Source: Gemmatimonadota bacterium (GTDB lineage: Bacteria; Gemmatimonadota; Gemmatimonadetes; Gemmatimonadales; GWC2-71-9). From it: DNA of 64,000 bases. Position numbers and translations under genes: made by a program. Below the pieces are notes generated by a model. That model did not search any database and was not told the DNA's origin. It saw only the letters and a list, made by a program, of their open reading frames with translations. Location of the stretch: assembly GCA_003220935.1 (NCBI GenBank), contig QHTT01000071.1, positions 1-64,000 of the forward strand, written 5' to 3'. This document shows, in pieces, positions 59,887 to 64,000 of the stretch; within the stretch, counting starts at the first letter, position 1; every line of letters begins with the position of its first letter.

Positions 59887-62129
59887 CAGAACTCCGCACT
59901 CACGCTCACCTGGAGCTGCCGCGGGAATCCCGGCGTGAGAAACCGCTGCACCGGCGTGCCGGGCGCGAGCGGGTTCTCGGCGAAGGTCCCGAAGCTCGGG
60001 TAACGCCGGTCCAGCACATTGCGCACCGAGCAGCGCACCTCGAACCGTTGCCACTCGAGGGTGAGCGACGCGTCGGCCGCCGCGTAGTCGGGGAGCCGGC
60101 GCGTCGTGTTCGCCTCGTCGCCCCGGAGCCACTGGCGGCCCACGTAGCGCCCGTCGATGCCGAGCCGCAGCGACGGACCGGACGCGCTGCCGACGACAAG
60201 CGGCACCGCAATCCCCGCATTCGCCCGGTGATCGGGAACAAGCGGAAGCGCGTTGCCGGAGACGACGACCTCCCCTGCTGGGTCGCGCGGAGTGGCGAGG
60301 TCTACGGTGCTGTGGAATGTCGCCGCGGTATATCCGTAATTCGCGTACGCCCGCAGCCCCCCGCCCCCCCTCCCCCCCCCGCGCCCCCTGTCAGGGCGGC
60401 TCGACCATTGGGCCCCGAGCTCCAGCCCGGCCCGGCGCGTCGCCCCGATGTTCTGGAAGTAGCCCGCAGTGAGTGTCGCAGCGACGAAGAAGATGTCGTC
60501 CCGGACGTCGGTCCAGTACACGTCGGCGCTCAAGTCCACACGGCCCGTGCGGCCGCGGAAGCGCCACCCCGTTTCGTATGTCGTGGCGACGACGGGTCGG
60601 AGGGCGGGATCGGGGCCGAGCGCGAACGGCAGCGGACACGCTGCAGCAGGGTCCGCGCAGCCGATCTCGACGAGCGCCGGCGCGCGGAACCCTCGGCTCA
60701 CCGACCCAAACAGCTCGTGCCCCGACGGCCCACGCCAGGTGAGCCCCACGCGTGGGCTGAATCGCCGGAAGATGTTGAGGCCGCTCTGGCCCGCATCCAA
60801 CAGGTCTTCGAACGGCACGCGGATGTAGTCGTAGCGCCCCGCGATGGTGGCCGTGAGGGACGGCGCGAGCGGCCAGTTGGCGCCGACGAAAGCGCCCAGG
60901 TCCACTTCGTTCGCGAGGACTGACTCCGTGAGCGAGTCCGGTGCCCCTGATCGGACCGCGTAGAGCCGCACCCCCGTGTGCTGGTAGGCGCCGTCCACAC
61001 CCGCAAGCCAACGCAGCGGGCGCGCCCTGAGAGAGAGTGTACCGGAGAGCTGCACCGCCCCTCCGCCGATGCGCTCGCGGTTGCGCTCGCGCGTATCCGG
61101 TGGGCTCGCGTTCTTGTTGAACTGGTCCGCGGTAAGCGTTCGGCCGAAGGCGTTCACCGCGACCTGCACGCGGCTCCCCCCGAGCAAGCGGTGCGCGTTC
61201 AGGGTGACCAGATGGGCCTGCGGGGCGAAGTAGTCGCCGCTGGTGAAGTTCACACGGGGGGCGACGGCGTACACGCTCTCGGGCAGGCTGCCCGCCTGGT
61301 AGATGCGGTTGTCCGCTGCCGCGTAGCTGAGCGTCGCGTCCCACGTTCCCGTGTTCACTCCGACCTTGCCGAATAGCGTGCCGATGCGGCTCCGCGTGAG
61401 CGCGCGCCAGCCGTCTTCGTGCTCGTAGCGCGCCCCGACGTAGTAGTCCCACATTCCCCGGCGATCGCCGGCGTGCGCCTTGAGCTCGTAGCGCCCGAAG
61501 CTGCCTCCCGAGACCTCGACCTCGCGGTCGGCCGGCGTGGCGCCGCGGCGGGTCACCAGGTTTACTGCGGCGCCGAGCGAGTTCCGCCCGAGCAGCACCG
61601 ACGGACCATACGTCACCTCCACATGGTCCACGTCCTCGAGCGGCAGCAGGTCGAAGTTCACCTCGTGAGCGTCAGGCTCGTTCACCCGCACGCCGTCCAG
61701 GTACACAGTCACTCCCTGGGGGAGCCCGATCGTCGGGGAGACCTGAAATCCGCGGAGCGTCACGTCCAACTCGCTGGGCGCGCCCAGCTCGTCCGCCACC
61801 GTGACACCCGGCAGCTGCTCGAGCGCGTCCGCGAGCGAACGGACGCCGCGCGCATCGAGGTCCGCCGCGCTGAGTGTGGCGGTGCGGCCCGCGAGCCCCC
61901 GTGCCAGCTCGCGCACGGTAGGGAGCCGGACGCCGGTCACGACGACCGGGGGCAGAGTGTCGGTGGGGACGGAGTCGGGCTGTTGGGCCCCAGCGGGCGG
62001 GGGAAGCAGCGCGAGCAGTAGTGCGCCCTTCAGCAAACGCGGAAGTCGGAACGCGGAACGCGGAACAGAAGACGAGCGCACTGGTGGCCTCGTCCTACTG
62101 TTCCGCGTTCCGAGTTCCGCGTTCCGCAT
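59886..62129 (-). CDS. TonB-dependent outer membrane receptor
   Basis: This is a protein of up to 747 residues. After a leader (LKGALLLALLPPPAGAQ) it has a plug (VVVTGVRLPTVREL, LADALEQLPGVTV, TVYLDGVRVNEPDAHEVNFD, LGRNSLGAAVNLVTRRG) and a beta barrel ending in the canonical Phe (LQVSVSAEF). The TonB box lies near PPVVVTG. The ligand is unknown. The first 30 or so residues from the ATG at 62129 are encoded by an inverted repeat (RNAELGTRNS); a GTG at 62081 gives a more ordinary leader. It is on the same strand as the acyl-CoA dehydrogenase. Confidence 0.9.
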   Translation of the reverse strand: MRNAELGTRNSRTRPPVRSSSVPRSAFRLPRLLKGALLLALLPPPAGAQQPDSVPTDTLPPVVVTGVRLPTVRELARGLAGRTATLSAADLDARGVRSLADALEQLPGVTVADELGAPSELDVTLRGFQVSPTIGLPQGVTVYLDGVRVNEPDAHEVNFDLLPLEDVDHVEVTYGPSVLLGRNSLGAAVNLVTRRGATPADREVEVSGGSFGRYELKAHAGDRRGMWDYYVGARYEHEDGWRALTRSRIGTLFGKVGVNTGTWDATLSYAAADNRIYQAGSLPESVYAVAPRVNFTSGDYFAPQAHLVTLNAHRLLGGSRVQVAVNAFGRTLTADQFNKNASPPDTRERNRERIGGGAVQLSGTLSLRARPLRWLAGVDGAYQHTGVRLYAVRSGAPDSLTESVLANEVDLGAFVGANWPLAPSLTATIAGRYDYIRVPFEDLLDAGQSGLNIFRRFSPRVGLTWRGPSGHELFGSVSRGFRAPALVEIGCADPAAACPLPFALGPDPALRPVVATTYETGWRFRGRTGRVDLSADVYWTDVRDDIFFVAATLTAGYFQNIGATRRAGLELGAQWSSRPDRGRGGGRGGGGLRAYANYGYTAATFHSTVDLATPRDPAGEVVVSGNALPLVPDHRANAGIAVPLVVGSASGPSLRLGIDGRYVGRQWLRGDEANTTRRLPDYAAADASLTLEWQRFEVRCSVRNVLDRRYPSFGTFAENPLAPGTPVQRFLTPGFPRQLQVSVSAEF

Positions 62130-62131
62130 TC
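62039..62131. repeat. Family E inverted repeat (GCGGAACGCGGAAC type) at the receptor start
   Basis: GGAACGCGGAACGCGGAACA on the left and TGTTCCGCGTTCCGAGTTCC on the right form long imperfect arms around about 30 bases. The right arm contains the ATG of the long receptor frame. Confidence 0.8.
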
Positions 62132-63319
62132 TTAGTTGAACGCATTCAGCCCCGTAATCTCCTGCCCCAAGATCAGCGTGTGGATATCGTGCGTCCCCTC
62201 GTACGTGTACACCGACTCGAGGTTCGCGAGATGGCGCATCGCCTGGTATTCGGCGAGGATGCCGTTGGCGCCGAGTAGCCGCCGGGCCTCGCGGGCGATG
62301 TCGGTCGCCATGCTCACGTTGTTGCGCTTGGCGAGCGAGACCTGCTGCGGCGTCACCGTCCCCTGGTCCTTGAGACGTCCGAGCTGGAGGCAGAGGAGTT
62401 GCGCCTTGGTGATCTCGGTGAGCATCTCGGCGAGCCGTGCCTGCTGGAGCTGAAAGCCGCCGATCGGCTTCCCGAACACGACCCGGGTCTTGGCGTAGCT
62501 CAGCGCCTCATCGTAGCACGCCAGGGCGGCGCCCACGGCGCCCCACGCGATGCCGTACCGGGCCTGCGTGAGGCACATGAGCGGCGACTTGAGCCCGCCC
62601 GACTTCGGGAGCAGCGCGTCCTTCGGCACGCACACATCCTGTAGCACCAACTCGCTCGTGTCGCTGGCGCGCAGGGAGAGCTTGCCCTTTTGGTCCTTCG
62701 CCGAGAAGCCCTGCGTGTCGGTGGGGACGATGAAGCCGCGGATCGACTCCACGTCGTCCGGCGCCCCGGTCTTCGCCCAGACGATCGCCGCTTGCGCGGT
62801 CGAGCCGTTGGTGATCCACATCTTGGCGCCGTTCAGGATCCAGCCGCCCTTCGTCTCCTTGGCGACCGTGATCATCCCAGCGGGGTTCGACCCGTAGTCG
62901 GGCTCCGTCAGCCCGAAGCAGCCGATCACCTCGCCCGACGCCATCTTCGGGAGCCAGTGCCGCTTCTGTTCGTCGCTCCCGAACGCGTGGATCGGGTACA
63001 TCACGAGTGCGCCCTGCACCGAGGCGAACGACCGGACCCCCGAGTCGCCGCGCTCCAGTTCTTGCATGATGAGCCCGTAGGCGACGTTATTGAGCCCGGC
63101 GCAGCCGTACTCCTCGGGGAGGTTGGCGCCGAACAGGCCGAGCTCGGCCATCTGCGGCACCAGGTGTTTCGGGAACTTCCCCGCCACGTAGTGTTCAGCG
63201 ATGACGGGCATGAGGTTGTCGTCCACCCAGGCGCGCACCGTGTCACGCACGGCGCGCTCTTCTTCGGACAGGAGCCCGTCGACGTTGTAGAAGTCGACGC
63301 CCTGGAATTTGGGTGCCAT
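62132..63319 (-). CDS. Acyl-CoA dehydrogenase, glutaryl-CoA dehydrogenase-like
   Basis: This is a 395-residue FAD enzyme. Features include CFGLTEPDYGSNPAGM near residue 135, KMWITNGSTAQ near 167, RVVFGKPIGGFQLQQARLAEM near 283 and YTYEGTHDIHTLILGQEITG at the end, where the Glu of YEGTHDIH is the catalytic base. The ERGDSGVRSFASVQ block near 90 fits the glutaryl-CoA branch (oxidation with decarboxylation to crotonyl-CoA in lysine/tryptophan breakdown). EtfAB and ETF-QO nearby would take its electrons. Confidence 0.9.
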   Translation of the reverse strand: MAPKFQGVDFYNVDGLLSEEERAVRDTVRAWVDDNLMPVIAEHYVAGKFPKHLVPQMAELGLFGANLPEEYGCAGLNNVAYGLIMQELERGDSGVRSFASVQGALVMYPIHAFGSDEQKRHWLPKMASGEVIGCFGLTEPDYGSNPAGMITVAKETKGGWILNGAKMWITNGSTAQAAIVWAKTGAPDDVESIRGFIVPTDTQGFSAKDQKGKLSLRASDTSELVLQDVCVPKDALLPKSGGLKSPLMCLTQARYGIAWGAVGAALACYDEALSYAKTRVVFGKPIGGFQLQQARLAEMLTEITKAQLLCLQLGRLKDQGTVTPQQVSLAKRNNVSMATDIAREARRLLGANGILAEYQAMRHLANLESVYTYEGTHDIHTLILGQEITGLNAFN

Positions 63320-63339
63320 AAACCCCTCAACTGGGTGTG

Positions 63340-63427
63340 AGAAACCCCGGGGCGCCGCCCCGGGGTCAGCCGCCCCAAATCGGTCGCGGCGTGGCTGACC
63401 CCGGGCCGGTGGCCCGGGGTCTCAAAC
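63340..63427. repeat. Family A composite element, inside-out orientation
   Basis: ACCCCGGGGC...GCCCCGGGGTCAGCCGC is followed by GCGGC-type and GTGGCTGACCCCGGGCC...GGCCCGGGGT. Here the GTCAGCC/GGCTGAC ends face inward, the reverse of 31464-31548. It separates the dehydrogenase start from the phosphoesterase end. Confidence 0.8.
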
Positions 63428-64000
63428 CTACCCCGCCTGCCCGACCGGCAGGGAGTCCTTGCTCGGAACCGCTGCCCGGCCGGGCCTGGCGAACGCCAGC
63501 GTATCCGACGCCCGAAACCTCCCGCGCGCCGCCTCCCAGCGGAAGATCGTGATCTGGACGGCGGACGTCTCGATGGTGACGAAGTTGAAGCTCGACGGAC
63601 GCCCGCCCCGTGTGCGCGTGGAGAGCGTCCCGGCGGTCGAGACGACCACGCGCCCCTGCAGCACGTCCGCGCCCTCCTGATGGTCATGACCGCACAGCAC
63701 CACGTCCGCGCCCGAGTCGACGATGCGCCGCTGCGCCTGGCGCCAGCGGGCGAGCCCCATCCGGCGGGAGATTTCCCCGCGCAGCACGTTGTGGTGGAGC
63801 ACCAGGACCCGCACCTGGTCGGGAGGTGCGGCGGCGAAGACCTGTTTCACGCGCAGCAGCTCCCGCTTCGGCAGGTGCCCCTTCACCGCCAGGTCCCGCG
63901 CGCGCAGCGTGAGCGAGCCCCAGGCCACGCCGTGCGATGTCAGCGCGCTCGCAATCACCGCGCCATGCACGGTGAGGGTCGGTGCCAAGTCCGCACCGAA
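63428..64000 (-). CDS. Calcineurin-like metallophosphoesterase (N-terminus outside window)
   Basis: The frame is open to base 64000 and has 190 visible residues, so the N-terminal metal motifs are not seen. LVLHHNVLRGE and VVLCGHDHQEGADVL (GHDH metal ligands) identify the family, with beta strands VVVSTAGTLSTRTRGG and FNFVTIETSAVQITIFRWE after it. Such enzymes hydrolyse phosphodiesters or phosphomonoesters; the substrate cannot be inferred. The stop lies at the edge of the family A repeat. Confidence 0.85.
   Translation of the reverse strand, partial: FGADLAPTLTVHGAVIASALTSHGVAWGSLTLRARDLAVKGHLPKRELLRVKQVFAAAPPDQVRVLVLHHNVLRGEISRRMGLARWRQAQRRIVDSGADVVLCGHDHQEGADVLQGRVVVSTAGTLSTRTRGGRPSSFNFVTIETSAVQITIFRWEAARGRFRASDTLAFARPGRAAVPSKDSLPVGQAG

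Overview
The window is high-GC bacterial chromosome (about two thirds G+C by eye), densely coded, with TonB-dependent and SusC/SusD outer-membrane systems, Tat-type secreted oxidoreductases, a complete EtfAB/ETF-QO electron branch and many small dispersed palindromic repeats. This suits a free-living Gram-negative soil or sediment heterotroph. Gemmatimonadota is my best guess (Acidobacteriota is the alternative), but there is no rRNA or other decisive marker. I found no tRNA, rRNA, CRISPR array, prophage or transposase.

Layout. (1) 1-4967, plus strand: an overlapping operon of GMC oxidoreductase (cut by the window edge), DUF1080 protein, Tat-exported Gfo/Idh/MocA oxidoreductase and uronate isomerase, consistent with sugar breakdown through 3-keto intermediates. 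(2) 5087-10759: MacA-like adaptor, MacB/FtsX-type permease without an ATPase, TolC-like channel, and a secreted TIM-barrel-type protein. (3) 11074-12309: galactokinase. (4) 12207-28786, minus strand: a glycan-utilisation block. FecR, SusC with STN domain, SusD, a GH123/DUF4091-type protein, DUF5107 protein and an ECF sigma factor form one run; a sodium:solute symporter, a small GIY-YIG nuclease, a sugar nucleotidyltransferase, an NDP-sugar epimerase and a GH109-type protein follow upstream. GH123, GH109 and GalK together suggest N-acetylgalactosamine/galactose-containing glycans. The DUF5107 gene is near 50% G+C, far below its surroundings. (5) 29173-32069: the ABC exporter and DUF1854 pair known from cyanophycin gene neighbourhoods. 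(6) 32178-38497: M61 peptidase, a Clp_N-GntR fusion regulator, AAA ATPase, YceI, MBL hydrolase and NrnA-like DHH phosphoesterase. (7) 38669-43901: two related APC permeases (one a pseudogene) around a membrane LytTR regulator, then guaB. (8) 43910-46948: small protein, SH3-domain secreted protein and gpmI. (9) 46945-55020: outer-membrane protein, tungstate/molybdate-type ABC permease and ATPase, an atypical PTPS-family protein, FdhD, CoA-binding protein, another outer-membrane protein, MobA, MobB, MoeA and a diguanylate cyclase: a molybdenum/tungsten cofactor operon. (10) 55051-64000, minus strand: a second GGDEF protein, ETF-QO, EtfA, EtfB, TonB-dependent receptor, glutaryl-CoA-dehydrogenase-like enzyme and a truncated metallophosphoesterase.

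The most unusual aspects are these. Several palindromic repeat families sit not only between genes but inside them: they encode peptide linkers (ETF-QO, gpmI, the SH3 protein, FdhD), the signal-peptide region of one exported protein, stop codons, and the Shine-Dalgarno sequences of galK and the GH109 gene. A small GIY-YIG nuclease gene lies between two identical 47-bp copies of one of these families, which makes it a candidate mobilising partner. A GntR regulator is fused to a full ClpC-type N-domain that keeps both glutamates used for phospho-arginine binding in ClpC.
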